Below are positions 1-8,368 of a stretch of 19,891 nt of DNA, one piece after another. Origin of the DNA: VFKI01 sp964647825. GTDB lineage: Bacteria; Pseudomonadota; Gammaproteobacteria; DSM-16500. The DNA lies in assembly GCA_964647825.1 (NCBI GenBank), contig CAZYJL010000015.1, positions 1-19,891 on the forward strand, in the 5' to 3' direction. A model generated the notes under the pieces. That model saw nothing but the letters and a program-made list of their open reading frames with translations. It was not told the origin of the DNA and searched no databases. How positions within the stretch are numbered: the stretch's first letter is position 1; each line of letters opens with the position of its first letter. The position numbers were made by a program, and so were the translations under genes.

Positions 1-5
1 ACTGG

Positions 6-28
6 ATACCGCGCATAAAGCGCGGTAT
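6..28. repeat. Short palindromic repeat (REP-like), copy 1
   Basis: A perfect inverted repeat with 9-base arms (ATACCGCGC and GCGCGGTAT) around the loop ATAAA. The same arms with a different loop (CTCAT) occur at 14357-14379, and a related, less perfect element lies at 6407-6452. The sequence that follows (GACAGC, then a T-rich stretch to about 43) could let it act as a terminator for a gene upstream of the window. The identical arms at two distant intergenic sites suggest a dispersed palindromic family, but two copies are not proof. Confidence 0.6.
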
Positions 29-351
29 GACAGCTTCTTTTTGTAAAAAATAGTTAAGAAAAAGATCATTTTATATGAGGTGGCCCTGCGTCTCACGAAG
101 GATTTTTAGATAAATAATTGATTTTATTGAAATAAATTGATATTTTACATCTTATTGATTATATTCATTTTTTCACCAAATAATCTATAACTATATGATT
201 ATATTCTAAAATTTTCACAAGCGAATCACCCTACGCTAAAAATTTAGCATCTCACCGCACAACGCAAAACCGCTGGACATCCCCCCTGCTGCAATCAATA
301 ATTTTCACCCTACAATAACCCTCAACCCATTTCATTACGACAGGGATAGGC
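29..351. other. AT-rich non-coding region upstream of potA
   Basis: No convincing gene is seen on either strand; the reading frame on the minus strand here is a shadow of potA. The region is very AT-rich up to about 220. It contains a short inverted repeat at 235-248 (GCTAAA, AA, TTTAGC) and the 8-mer CACCCTAC twice, at 227-234 and 306-313. The second copy runs into a possible -10 box. Nothing else is recognised. Confidence 0.5.
287..316 (+). promoter_or_regulatory. Possible potA promoter
   Basis: TACAAT at 311-316 matches the -10 consensus at five of six positions and would start transcription near 323, giving a leader of about 29 bases. The -35 region (around 287-292, TGCTGC) is poor, so this would need an activator or a better -35 elsewhere. 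Support comes only from the -10 match and its position. Confidence 0.3.
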
Positions 352-1473
352 ATGAGCCTAGAAAAAACTAAAAATATGAATAATATCGTTGAATTACAGG
401 GTGTGTCGAAAGTCATTAACGGGCATGACATTCTGTGCGATATCGACCTTGAAGTGAGGAACGGTGAATTTCTCACGTTACTGGGTCCATCAGGCTGCGG
501 CAAAACCACACTGCTGCGCCTCATTTCGGGTTTTGAGGAACCCACCAGCGGTAATATTTTCATTAATCATCGCAATGTCAAAGGCTTACCGCCGCATCGC
601 CGTCATGTCCACACGGTCTTTCAAAGTTATGCCCTTTTCCCGCATATGACTGTCGCTGAAAATGTCGCGTTTGGTTTACGTTGTCAAAAACTACCAGAAA
701 AAGAAATTCGCGAACGTGTACTCGACGCCTTACGCATTGTCAAACTTGAGCGTTTTGCACAACGTAAACCCGAACAATTGAGTGGCGGCCAACAGCAACG
801 CGTTGCCATTGCGCGTGCTGTGGTCAACCGTCCTTTAGTTTTATTATTAGATGAACCGCTTAGCTCACTGGATTATCGTTTACGAAAAACCATGCAAATA
901 GAATTAAAACAATTACAACGCAAGTTAGGTATTACTTTTATTTTTGTCACACATGATCAAGAAGAAGCATTATCTATGTCAGATCGTGTCGTCGTGATGA
1001 AAGAAGGTGGGATTGAACAAATTGGTACGCCGCGTTCTGTGTATGAAAATCCACGCAATCTAACGGTCGCGACATTTATTGGTGAAGTGAATATTTTTGA
1101 TGGTGACATTTTATCAGTTGAAAATAGTCAATTACAAATTGAAATTCATGGCAAAAAAAGATTCATTAAAACGACACTCGATTTTTCTGCAGGTCAAAAA
1201 GCCCATATATTAATTCGACCAGAAGATTTACGCGTCCATCCTTTTGCGGAAACAAATGGCAACACAGACACTTTTTTTCCGGGCATCGTTGAAGAAGTGA
1301 TTTACAAAGGATCGACTGTGGATCTCATGGTACGTTTAGTTGACTCCAATCAATTGGTCGCTGCAACAGAGTTTTTTGATGAAAATGATGATGGCTTAGA
1401 ATACACCCTTGGTGAAAAAGTCTGGATTAACTGGCTAACAGGCTGGGAGATTGTTTTACCTTATGAAACGTGA
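352..1473 (+). CDS. potA: Spermidine/putrescine ABC transporter ATP-binding protein PotA
   Basis: This is the cytoplasmic ATPase that drives polyamine import with the PotB/PotC permease pair. All ABC motifs are visible in the 373 residues: Walker A GPSGCGKT (45-52), Q-loop Q91 in VFQSYALFPHMT, signature LSGGQQQR (143-150), Walker B LVLLLDEP (162-169), D-loop SSLD (171-174) and switch His201 in THDQEEA. A C-terminal regulatory TOBE-type region follows (about 240-370, with HILIRPEDLRV). The sequence follows E. coli PotA closely through its whole length, including the NWLTGWEIVL ending. The start at 352 is supported by AGGGA at 342-346, five bases upstream; an in-frame ATG at 376 has no comparable site. 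The last 11 bases overlap potB, as expected for an operon. Confidence 0.93.
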   Translation: MSLEKTKNMNNIVELQGVSKVINGHDILCDIDLEVRNGEFLTLLGPSGCGKTTLLRLISGFEEPTSGNIFINHRNVKGLPPHRRHVHTVFQSYALFPHMTVAENVAFGLRCQKLPEKEIRERVLDALRIVKLERFAQRKPEQLSGGQQQRVAIARAVVNRPLVLLLDEPLSSLDYRLRKTMQIELKQLQRKLGITFIFVTHDQEEALSMSDRVVVMKEGGIEQIGTPRSVYENPRNLTVATFIGEVNIFDGDILSVENSQLQIEIHGKKRFIKTTLDFSAGQKAHILIRPEDLRVHPFAETNGNTDTFFPGIVEEVIYKGSTVDLMVRLVDSNQLVAATEFFDENDDGLEYTLGEKVWINWLTGWEIVLPYET

Positions 1474-2314
1474 TCAATTATTTCAATACACTTCGCTCAC
1501 CATCGTATGGTGTTGGTTACTTTTTTTCGCATTGATTCCTATGCTGTTAGTGATTTTTGCGAGTTTTTTACATCACAGCAGTAAACATTTAGTGGAATTA
1601 CCTCTCACACTTCAAAATTATAAATTATTAAATAATTCCATTTATTTACGCATTTTTCGTGAATCCTTTTATCTTGCAGGAGGCTGCACCCTGATTTGCT
1701 TGCTTGTCGGCTACCCCTTTGCATTTCTCGTGGCGCGCATGCATTCACGTTTTAGGCGTTTTTTTGTCTTACTGATTATTATTCCTTTTTGGACGAGCTC
1801 ATTAATTCGCACGTACGCAATGATGACGCTTTTAAAAACACATGGCATTATTAACTCCTTACTTTTATGGGCTGGCGTCATTCATCATCCGCTCCCTTTA
1901 TTATTCACTAATACCGCCGTCATGGTTGGTTTAGTTTATAATTTATTACCTTTTATGATTTTACCGCTACTCACCAGTATCGAACGATTAGATTATCAAT
2001 TCATTGATGCAGCACGTGATTTAGGGGCAAATCGATTGACCACTTTCCGTCGTATTATTTTGCCTTTAACATTACCGGGCATTTTATCAGGCTGTATTTT
2101 AGTCTTTTTACCCGCCATGACAATTTTTTACATTCCCGATTTATTAGGGGGCGCTAAATCCATGTTGTTAGGCAATCTCATACAAAATCAATTTTTGATC
2201 GCACAAAATTGGCCGCTAGGCTCAGCGATTAGCATGGTATTCACGCTGCTTTTACTTGCTTTATTGTTTGTTTATTGGCGTACTGCACGCGGCAAATTGG
2301 ATAATTTCACATGA
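1463..2314 (+). CDS. potB: Spermidine/putrescine ABC transporter permease PotB
   Basis: An inner-membrane permease of 283 residues (E. coli PotB is about 275), with roughly six hydrophobic segments (near 12-35, 67-92, 99-118, 148-170, 205-226 and 253-272). The EAA-type loop that docks on PotA is clear at about 181-200 (IDAARDLGAN followed by RRIILPLTLPG). It overlaps the end of potA by 11 bases and the start of potC by 4 (ATGA). The ATG at 1463 was chosen over an upstream in-frame TTG at 1451, because the GGGAG at 1445-1449 is too close to the TTG and the family usually begins with a short basic stretch such as MKR. Assignment to PotB rather than another type-I permease rests on order after potA and overall resemblance. 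Confidence 0.9.
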   Translation: MKRDQLFQYTSLTIVWCWLLFFALIPMLLVIFASFLHHSSKHLVELPLTLQNYKLLNNSIYLRIFRESFYLAGGCTLICLLVGYPFAFLVARMHSRFRRFFVLLIIIPFWTSSLIRTYAMMTLLKTHGIINSLLLWAGVIHHPLPLLFTNTAVMVGLVYNLLPFMILPLLTSIERLDYQFIDAARDLGANRLTTFRRIILPLTLPGILSGCILVFLPAMTIFYIPDLLGGAKSMLLGNLIQNQFLIAQNWPLGSAISMVFTLLLLALLFVYWRTARGKLDNFT

Positions 2315-3108
2315 TTACAACCTTTCATATAAAAAAAATCCCAACCTATAGTTACTTAGCACTTATTTATGCTTTTTTCTATATTCCCATTTTAGTGTTA
2401 ATCATTTGTTCTTTTAATCAAGCGCAATATTCACTACTATGGCATGGTTTTAGCTTACGTTGGTATCAAGAATTACTCACAGATCAAGATTTATGGCAAG
2501 CTATTTCACATTCGCTAATCTTAGGTATTTCTGCTGCAACGCTTGCGACATGTATTGGGACGCTTGCCGGAGTAAGCCTACATCGCTATCGTTTTACTGG
2601 ACGCCAACTGTTATTTAGTTTAATTTTTGTTTTAATTTTGTTACCCGATATTGTGATGGGTATTTCACTTTTAATGCAGTTTAGCCTAATTAACATTCCC
2701 TCCGGCTTTCCAGCACTTTTAATTGCACACACCACATTTTGTATTCCGTTTGTTGCGGTAACGGTTTATAGCCGCATGTTAAGTTTTGATCATTACATCT
2801 TTGAAGCAGCCAAAGATTTAGGCGCAGCGGATACCGTTATTTTTTCACGTGTGATTTTACCCCTATTATGGCCTGCTTTATTAGCAGGTTGGCTACTGAG
2901 TTTTACGTTATCATTAGATGATGTGATTATTAGTTATTTTGTCTCAGGTCCCAGTTTTGAAATTTTACCGCTAAAGATTTATTCCATGGTGCGAACGGGT
3001 GTCAAACCTGAAATTAATGCATTATGCAGCGTGACCTTTACCCTCACACTACTATTAGTCATCATCGCGCAACTGATTTCACATCGAAAAAAAATAGCCA
3101 CTACTTAG
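2311..3108 (+). CDS. potC: Spermidine/putrescine ABC transporter permease PotC
   Basis: The second permease subunit, 265 residues against 264 in E. coli. It has about six membrane segments and the EAA docking loop at 165-184 (EAAKDLGAAD, then SRVILPLLWPAL). Conserved PotC features include the SLDDVIISYFVSGP stretch (201-214) before the last segments and LPDIVMGISL (111-120). Its start codon overlaps the potB stop (ATGA), so translation is probably coupled. In many gammaproteobacteria potD, the periplasmic polyamine-binding protein, follows directly. Here the next 154 bases hold no gene and the next gene is unrelated, so the binding protein must be encoded elsewhere or be missing. No terminator is obvious after the stop. 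Confidence 0.9.
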   Translation: MITTFHIKKIPTYSYLALIYAFFYIPILVLIICSFNQAQYSLLWHGFSLRWYQELLTDQDLWQAISHSLILGISAATLATCIGTLAGVSLHRYRFTGRQLLFSLIFVLILLPDIVMGISLLMQFSLINIPSGFPALLIAHTTFCIPFVAVTVYSRMLSFDHYIFEAAKDLGAADTVIFSRVILPLLWPALLAGWLLSFTLSLDDVIISYFVSGPSFEILPLKIYSMVRTGVKPEINALCSVTFTLTLLLVIIAQLISHRKKIATT

Positions 3109-3262
3109 TACCCCCTAGAGACACCTTCAGAATCATTATCAGACAAACACGCATCTTGGAAAAAATCAAATTCTTTCAGGATAATGATTTATTCTCGACA
3201 CGATATTATTTCATAAAAAGAAATATTTTTATTAGAATTTTTCTCGATCAAAGGAAAGCACT

Positions 3263-4354
3263 ATGACAACTTATATGTTTTTATATTTGCAAGAGGAAGA
3301 ATGCATTAAGCAAAAACTACAGTCACATTTTTTTTCATCACATACTATCACAAAGATGAAGATTATTGCTGCGTTAAAAATTTATGATTATTACAAAGGA
3401 AAGAAAAGAAAATTTTTTGGTGACTCAAATCCAATCAAAGAATTGCGTGATTTTTTAAATAATAACTTAAAATCAATTGACAACACCACACCGCTGAATG
3501 AGCATGATTTATTTATTTTAGAAAATATGCACAGATTAAAATTAGAAGCGCTGGAAGAAATGGAACCACAAGAAGACGATGACACTCAATTAACAGATAT
3601 CATTTTTAGTGCTTTACTGGATAAACCATTTTATTTACCCCCGATATTTACCCATAATCATATCCAGGCAATGTCAAATGAAAAAATTAACAATCTTCGC
3701 CTGACACTTTTTCAGAAATTTATGCTTAAGAAAAACAAACTAGATAATTTTTTTGATAAAAAATTCTTGGTTTTTCTAAACACAGCATTATCAATTACAC
3801 CAATACAATTTTATTTATTAATTAGCAACAAAAAAAATGATCATTTAATTGAATTAATTCACGATAATATTGTTTCACTTGAAGAAGCTTTAATAACATT
3901 ATCAGAAAAAGAATTAAATCTCATTGATGATAAACATTTTTATTATTTATTAAAAAATAAAACTCTCTCATTAAGTGATCTTAAATATTTAACAGAAGAT
4001 CAGATAACCACGCTTAATTTTAGCGAAAATTTAAATATATTCTATTTATTAAAAAATAAAATCATTTCATGGGAGAAATTTAAAGATATCAAAAAAGGAT
4101 CTAAAGAATGGCATATTTTACAAAACAAAAATATCTCTATATTACTGCAAAACCAAGATATGACGATAGATGAAGCTCTGCACATGAGCAATGAAAAGTT
4201 TGAAATAATCAAAAATCATAATTTTATAGAAAAGTATTATCATTATTACGAGCCACTACCCGTATTCTGTTTATTCAAAGCCAATGGAAAAACATGTGAA
4301 AATGTTGCCTGCGTCATACCCGAGAAAAACACTTTCACATGTAAACTTTTTTGA
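3263..4354 (+). CDS. Orphan protein with about four 32-residue helical repeats
   Basis: I do not recognise a named family for this 363-residue, Lys/Asn/Ile-rich protein. AAGGA at 3251-3255 lies 7 bases before the ATG and supports the start. From about residue 198 to 320 there are four degenerate repeats of about 32 residues, each starting with a leucine pair: LIHDNIVSLEEAL (198), LLKNKTLSLSDL (229), LLKNKIISWEKF (262) and LLQNQDMTIDEAL (294). Each continues with a second short helix such as LTEDQITTL. This pattern resembles the 'LLxxGxLTxEQAL.LT' repeats I recall in Legionellales proteins. An acidic patch (EEMEPQEDDD) lies at 98-107. There is no signal peptide and no clear membrane segment. 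It converges on the next gene with only 14 bases between the stops. A secreted effector is possible but unproven. Confidence 0.85.
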   Translation: MTTYMFLYLQEEECIKQKLQSHFFSSHTITKMKIIAALKIYDYYKGKKRKFFGDSNPIKELRDFLNNNLKSIDNTTPLNEHDLFILENMHRLKLEALEEMEPQEDDDTQLTDIIFSALLDKPFYLPPIFTHNHIQAMSNEKINNLRLTLFQKFMLKKNKLDNFFDKKFLVFLNTALSITPIQFYLLISNKKNDHLIELIHDNIVSLEEALITLSEKELNLIDDKHFYYLLKNKTLSLSDLKYLTEDQITTLNFSENLNIFYLLKNKIISWEKFKDIKKGSKEWHILQNKNISILLQNQDMTIDEALHMSNEKFEIIKNHNFIEKYYHYYEPLPVFCLFKANGKTCENVACVIPEKNTFTCKLF

Positions 4355-4368
4355 TGAAAAAATATACG

Positions 4369-6255
4369 TTATTTTCTTATGCTCCACGAGCGGGAAAGTA
4401 CGCTCTTACTATCTTTATCATGATGCGTACGATCTATTAATTTTTGATCTTTCGAAGAACTGCAAGCAAAAAAGGAAAATAATTGCTGCACACGCCCTTT
4501 TTTTATTTTAAGATAATCGCTCGAGTTATTTCGCATGCTTTGTTCTAAGTGCATCACATTAGGTGCTTGTTGAGCAATAAAAGAAATTTTTTCTTTTTTA
4601 TCAATTAGCTCTATACTTTTCTCATCCACCCTTTCTTGCGATTTTTCCTCATCCATCTTTTTCTGTATCAAAAGATCTTCTTCAAATTTTTCGTCTAACT
4701 TCTTATCCATTAAATAAGCAATACATTGCTCTAAGATAATCACTTCTTTCACTAAATTTTCGTTATGTTGACTTAATATTTTATATTGATCATATAAAGC
4801 TTGTGCAAAATGAATAAGGCCATATAAATCTGCCCCTCTTTCATGTAAAAAACTCAGCCACGATTGTTTACGCTCCGCGGTTAAACCATTACACGGCAAA
4901 AGAAGAAACTGCGAGACTGTATGAAGATTTTTGTTGTGAGAATTGATTTCTGTGTTAAAAAATAAAATCGCTGAAAATAAATTTTGTGAGTCCAGTGAGA
5001 TACTGGTAAATAGTAAAGCATTTAACTCGTCTTTTGTTAGCATTGGCAACTGTTTAATTATATCTTCAACCCTCTTGCATAGAAGATCACTCTCTGCTCT
5101 ACTTAATTGCTGCAAAGTTTGAATTTCCACCATAACTTCAATTTCATGATCAATCACTTCAAAAATAATTTTTGCTAAAAAATCATCATGGACAGCGAAG
5201 CTATTTTGAATAGTTTGAAAATCATTTCTCTGAATTGCTAAACTAATTCTTGTCTTCCAAATTTTACGATATATTTCATTTTTTGGCAAAGAAGACAAAT
5301 AATCATTAATAAAGTGATATAATTTCTTCTTATCTTGTTTTTTTGCAGCGTCTTCTAAGTTGACCAATGTATCAAAAAAACGATTTGGAGAAACCAAAGG
5401 AGAACAGTGGCAGCCTAATAACTCTACGAGTGCTGGAGAGTCTGTTTTTAAAGCACCAAAAAATGATTGATTATAAGCATCAAAAATATTAACGTTGGAT
5501 ATGTTATTATAAAAATAATAACGGAATTGTGCGTGACGAGGAAAACTCAGCAACTGACGGACGGCTTCTGCATCACCTGCAATAGCTGCTTTATATAAAG
5601 AAAATTGAAATGTATGATAAGCTTCAATAACAGGCTTTAATCGAGCAGGAAACTCATTTTTCCATTTAAGTTCAATTAAATATGGTAGATAGTCTTTATC
5701 AACTGTGCAACCCAATAAAACCAAACTATACGCTAATGCAACTTGATTAGCTTCTAAACTTTTTCTCAATAAAGATTCGGAATCAACTTCTTGCAATATA
5801 ATTTTTATTACTTGCCAATACTTTTTTTCTTCATAAAATTTATTGGCATCGGTATGTAATTTCATTTTATTCTCGTATACAGCACGCTCTCTTTTTTTTA
5901 TTTTTTCTAATTTTCTTCCATAAAATGTATCTTTAGATTGAATATCTTTATAAGCTTCCCATGCATTGACTTCAAGAAATCGTAAATTAGGATCAGAGAT
6001 GATTCGTCGCTTCTCACGCAACACCATCTTGCGCACAAAATCGAATAAATTCTTACCTTCTTCTGCAATGACAGGATAAAAACCATCATCAAAACGTAAG
6101 ACCGCGTTATAAACTAACGGTCTTAGTGCATCCTCCTCTAACCACTCTGCTTTTTCTTCTGCTAATTCTTTTGCAATCGGTTGCCATGTTGCAATAGCAT
6201 CGTCTGCGTTTTTGGCTTGACTAAATTTTTCTAACAAATCTTTGGCAATTGGCAT
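4369..6255 (-). CDS. Orphan protein, paralogue of the 6467-8368 product (ankyrin-like, coiled coil)
   Basis: A 628-residue soluble protein with no signal peptide. AAGGA five bases before the ATG supports the start. It is a diverged tandem paralogue of the upstream gene: shared blocks include FINDYLSSLPKNEIY (315-329 here; FLNDHLNSLPHNTIY there), QFLLLPCNGLTAERK (449-463) and FLHERGADL (469-477), plus similar N termini with an IAKE core. Ankyrin-like helix pairs are suggested at about 217-240 (YKAAIAGDAEAVRQLL) and 405-477. Residues 495-555 are rich in Glu, Lys and Asp and look like a coiled coil. The tail is basic (SRSWSIRK). No catalytic motif is seen. This layout is common in type IV secretion effectors of Legionellales, but that role is an inference. 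The 211 bases between the two genes make separate transcription likely. Confidence 0.87.
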   Translation of the reverse strand: MPIAKDLLEKFSQAKNADDAIATWQPIAKELAEEKAEWLEEDALRPLVYNAVLRFDDGFYPVIAEEGKNLFDFVRKMVLREKRRIISDPNLRFLEVNAWEAYKDIQSKDTFYGRKLEKIKKRERAVYENKMKLHTDANKFYEEKKYWQVIKIILQEVDSESLLRKSLEANQVALAYSLVLLGCTVDKDYLPYLIELKWKNEFPARLKPVIEAYHTFQFSLYKAAIAGDAEAVRQLLSFPRHAQFRYYFYNNISNVNIFDAYNQSFFGALKTDSPALVELLGCHCSPLVSPNRFFDTLVNLEDAAKKQDKKKLYHFINDYLSSLPKNEIYRKIWKTRISLAIQRNDFQTIQNSFAVHDDFLAKIIFEVIDHEIEVMVEIQTLQQLSRAESDLLCKRVEDIIKQLPMLTKDELNALLFTSISLDSQNLFSAILFFNTEINSHNKNLHTVSQFLLLPCNGLTAERKQSWLSFLHERGADLYGLIHFAQALYDQYKILSQHNENLVKEVIILEQCIAYLMDKKLDEKFEEDLLIQKKMDEEKSQERVDEKSIELIDKKEKISFIAQQAPNVMHLEQSMRNNSSDYLKIKKGRVQQLFSFFACSSSKDQKLIDRTHHDKDSKSVLSRSWSIRK

Positions 6256-6320
6256 ATTTTTCCTTAATATTAAATTTTTAAACTAATTTAAATTGCTTAC
6301 TCTTTTTCACACTATCATGC
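6256..6320 (-). repeat. Duplicated leader, copy A
   Basis: The non-coding sequence just upstream of the 4369-6255 gene aligns with the sequence upstream of its paralogue (8369-8433). Shared blocks, read on the plus strand, are CCTTAATATT, AAATTTTT, then a TTTA/ATTG block, then CTTTTTCACACTATCA here against CTTTCTCACACTCTCA there. The shared stretch holds the ribosome binding site and probably the promoter. I could place only a weak candidate, TAGTGT with TTAAAT 17 bases on, on the minus strand. The similarity shows that the duplication included upstream DNA. Confidence 0.6.
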
Positions 6321-6406
6321 AGAGCCTTGTGAGCTGGCACTACGCAGTTGTTGTTTTTCACACAGCACATACAAGCTATCACCTTGCTCTTGTTATTTAT
6401 CTGTAT

Positions 6407-6452
6407 TTGTCATCTGCGCTTTATGTGCATATCTTTATACGCGGGATGACAA
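6407..6452. repeat. Imperfect palindromic element, 15 bases after the 6467-8368 gene
   Basis: Outer arms TTGTCATC (6407-6414) and GATGACAA (6445-6452) are perfect complements. Inside them lie partly matched GC-rich bits (TGCGC and CGCG) and a TTTAT/ATA-rich centre. The GATGACA ends and the CGCG core resemble the elements at 6-28 and 14357-14379, so this may be an older member of the same family. It could also act as a transcription end for the minus-strand gene, but no T-run follows. Confidence 0.5.
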
Positions 6453-6466
6453 GTATATTTTGAAAA

Positions 6467-8368
6467 CTACCTCTTGATTGATCTTGCATCAGCACGAATA
6501 CCCTGCAATTCTTTTGGATTATCCATTTGTGAATTTTCTGGTTTCGCTTCACAATCAAAATACGAGAACAATCGCATCGTAGAATTTTTTTTCCTACTCA
6601 CCTCTATTTTAACCTCAGGAATGTGATTCATAGAGACTAAATTTTCTAATGACTCATCTTCTTTTTCAAAGTTTCTTTCTGCCTCTTTTTTTTCATCCTC
6701 CTTTCTTTCACAAACTTCTTTCTCAGCCTCCCATTTTTTGTCTAATTGATTCACTTTTATATAATCAATGCATTCTTCTAAGATTTTCACTTCTTCTGCT
6801 AAATTTTCATTTGTTTTAACTAATGGAACATAATCATTATGCAATCGTATCGCGTAATTCGTTATATCAGTCAAATCTGCCCCTTTGGCATGCAAAAAAA
6901 TCAGCCAAGATTTTTTTCTTTCAGCAGACAAACCATTACATGGCAGCAGCAGAAATTGCGCAGGCGTTTTAGCATAGCGATAAAAATTAATATCTGCGCC
7001 ACGTTCTAATAATTTTGCGAATACATCTTGCCAATCCCATTTAATACAAGAGAAAAGAAATAATGCTAAATTACAATTTTTATATCCATCATTTAATAAA
7101 ATATTAAAAACAAGAATACTATTATCTTTTCTTGCTGTTTCTTTCAGCTTAAAAAAATTATCGAGCTTTATTTCTTTTGATAACTCTAGAAAATAATCTC
7201 TATTTAATATAAATATATTATTCAACTTGACTATATCTTTTTCTTCTGCAAAAAAATGAATTCTTTCACGCCAAACATCTGCATAAATGGTATTATGAGG
7301 AAGTGAGTTTAAATGGTCGTTAAGAAAATCAGCAATTTTTTCTTTCCCTGTAAGAATTGCTTTTTTCTCTAATTCAATGAGACAATCAAAATACTCTTTT
7401 GGGGATAAATTAGGCATCAAATTTCTAGCTATTTTTTCAATAAACTCGGGCAAGTCTGCTGCCAATACTTTTTCTAAAAACCTTGCAAATAACTCTTTCT
7501 GCGTTGATGAACAATAATCATTGTAATTCATATAATCATAAATATGAAAATTATCTTTAGAGAAAAATTGAATTAATTTGTAATTTTTTTCATCTACATC
7601 CCCGCGGTATTCCAATAAAAGTTTCTTTGATTGAAAATCAGCTAGTGCTTTTAGTATCTCTTTTTTTAAAGCCTCAGGATGACGGCTTTCCTCCTTGAAA
7701 ACTAATGTAAACTCTTCAACATACTTTTCTAAACTATAAAAATTTGTAGCGCCCAAAAAAATGAATGCGGCAATGACTGCTTGTTGCTTTTCTAGAATAG
7801 CACGACCAATCAATGCATTATCGAAATTTTTATCTTTATGATTAAAATTTAAATATTCAGTATGCGCTCCCTGCAAAATTGCCTCAATAGTTTTCCAGTA
7901 TTGTTTATTTTGATAGGATGTCACTGCCTCTTTCGCTAAGTCTATTTTTTGCTGATAAATATCCGCTATTTCTTTCATCATTGCTTCAGCGTCATAATTT
8001 TTTCCTGCGAATTCCTCTACCGATGTAATCTGTTGATAGGTTTTCCATGCATCTATCCTAGGAAATTGTAATTCAGGCGTGGCAAAATATTGTTCCTTAG
8101 CTGCTCTCAACATGTCACTAACATATCTATACGATTTTTCTTCTTTATCACTATAGCATTTATCATTTAGAACTGAATAATATACTCCTGCGCCATAACG
8201 TAAAAATACGTTACTTGCTTCAGCAAAAAAAGCATAATTTTTTTCTAAAAACCCATGCATTCTTTCTTCTTGGGTTATTTCTTTTGCAATTCTATTAAAT
8301 ACGACAATAACATCATCCATATTTTCAGCTTCACTTAATGCTTTGATTAAACTTTTTGAAATTAGCAT
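6467..8368 (-). CDS. Orphan protein, paralogue of the 4369-6255 product (ankyrin-like, coiled coil)
   Basis: A 633-residue protein with no signal peptide or membrane segment. The start is supported by AAGGA seven bases before the ATG. The best-defined region is an ankyrin-like pair at about 434-500: LFLFSCIKWDWQDVFAKLL followed by ERGADINFYRYAKTPAQF, then LSAERKKSWLIFLHAKGADL. The ERGADI and AKGADL turns match the ankyrin 'GAD' loop. Residues 520-575 are strongly charged (KEDEKKEAERNFEKEDE) and probably form a coiled coil. The protein ends in a basic RADARSIKR, similar to the RSWSIRK end of its paralogue. Function is unknown. Tandem paralogy, charged C-terminal part and AT-rich DNA fit a secreted host-interaction protein, but nothing here proves secretion. 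Confidence 0.87.
   Translation of the reverse strand: MLISKSLIKALSEAENMDDVIVVFNRIAKEITQEERMHGFLEKNYAFFAEASNVFLRYGAGVYYSVLNDKCYSDKEEKSYRYVSDMLRAAKEQYFATPELQFPRIDAWKTYQQITSVEEFAGKNYDAEAMMKEIADIYQQKIDLAKEAVTSYQNKQYWKTIEAILQGAHTEYLNFNHKDKNFDNALIGRAILEKQQAVIAAFIFLGATNFYSLEKYVEEFTLVFKEESRHPEALKKEILKALADFQSKKLLLEYRGDVDEKNYKLIQFFSKDNFHIYDYMNYNDYCSSTQKELFARFLEKVLAADLPEFIEKIARNLMPNLSPKEYFDCLIELEKKAILTGKEKIADFLNDHLNSLPHNTIYADVWRERIHFFAEEKDIVKLNNIFILNRDYFLELSKEIKLDNFFKLKETARKDNSILVFNILLNDGYKNCNLALFLFSCIKWDWQDVFAKLLERGADINFYRYAKTPAQFLLLPCNGLSAERKKSWLIFLHAKGADLTDITNYAIRLHNDYVPLVKTNENLAEEVKILEECIDYIKVNQLDKKWEAEKEVCERKEDEKKEAERNFEKEDESLENLVSMNHIPEVKIEVSRKKNSTMRLFSYFDCEAKPENSQMDNPKELQGIRADARSIKR

Noticed and set aside
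227..313. CACCCTAC repeated at 227, 306 and 12546 as a regulator site
   Set aside because: An 8-base word seen three times in about 20 kb, without consistent position relative to the promoters, is close to what chance allows.
3024..3266. An 80-residue plus-strand frame after potC as a possible potD remnant
   Set aside because: It overlaps potC in another frame, has no signal peptide and no resemblance to PotD.
6256..6275. CTTAATATT next to both paralogue start codons, resembling a half-site of the PmrA box known from Legionella and Coxiella effector promoters
   Set aside because: Only one half-site is present, it overlaps the ribosome binding site (its complement supplies AAGG), and it lies downstream of any promoter, which does not fit an activator site.
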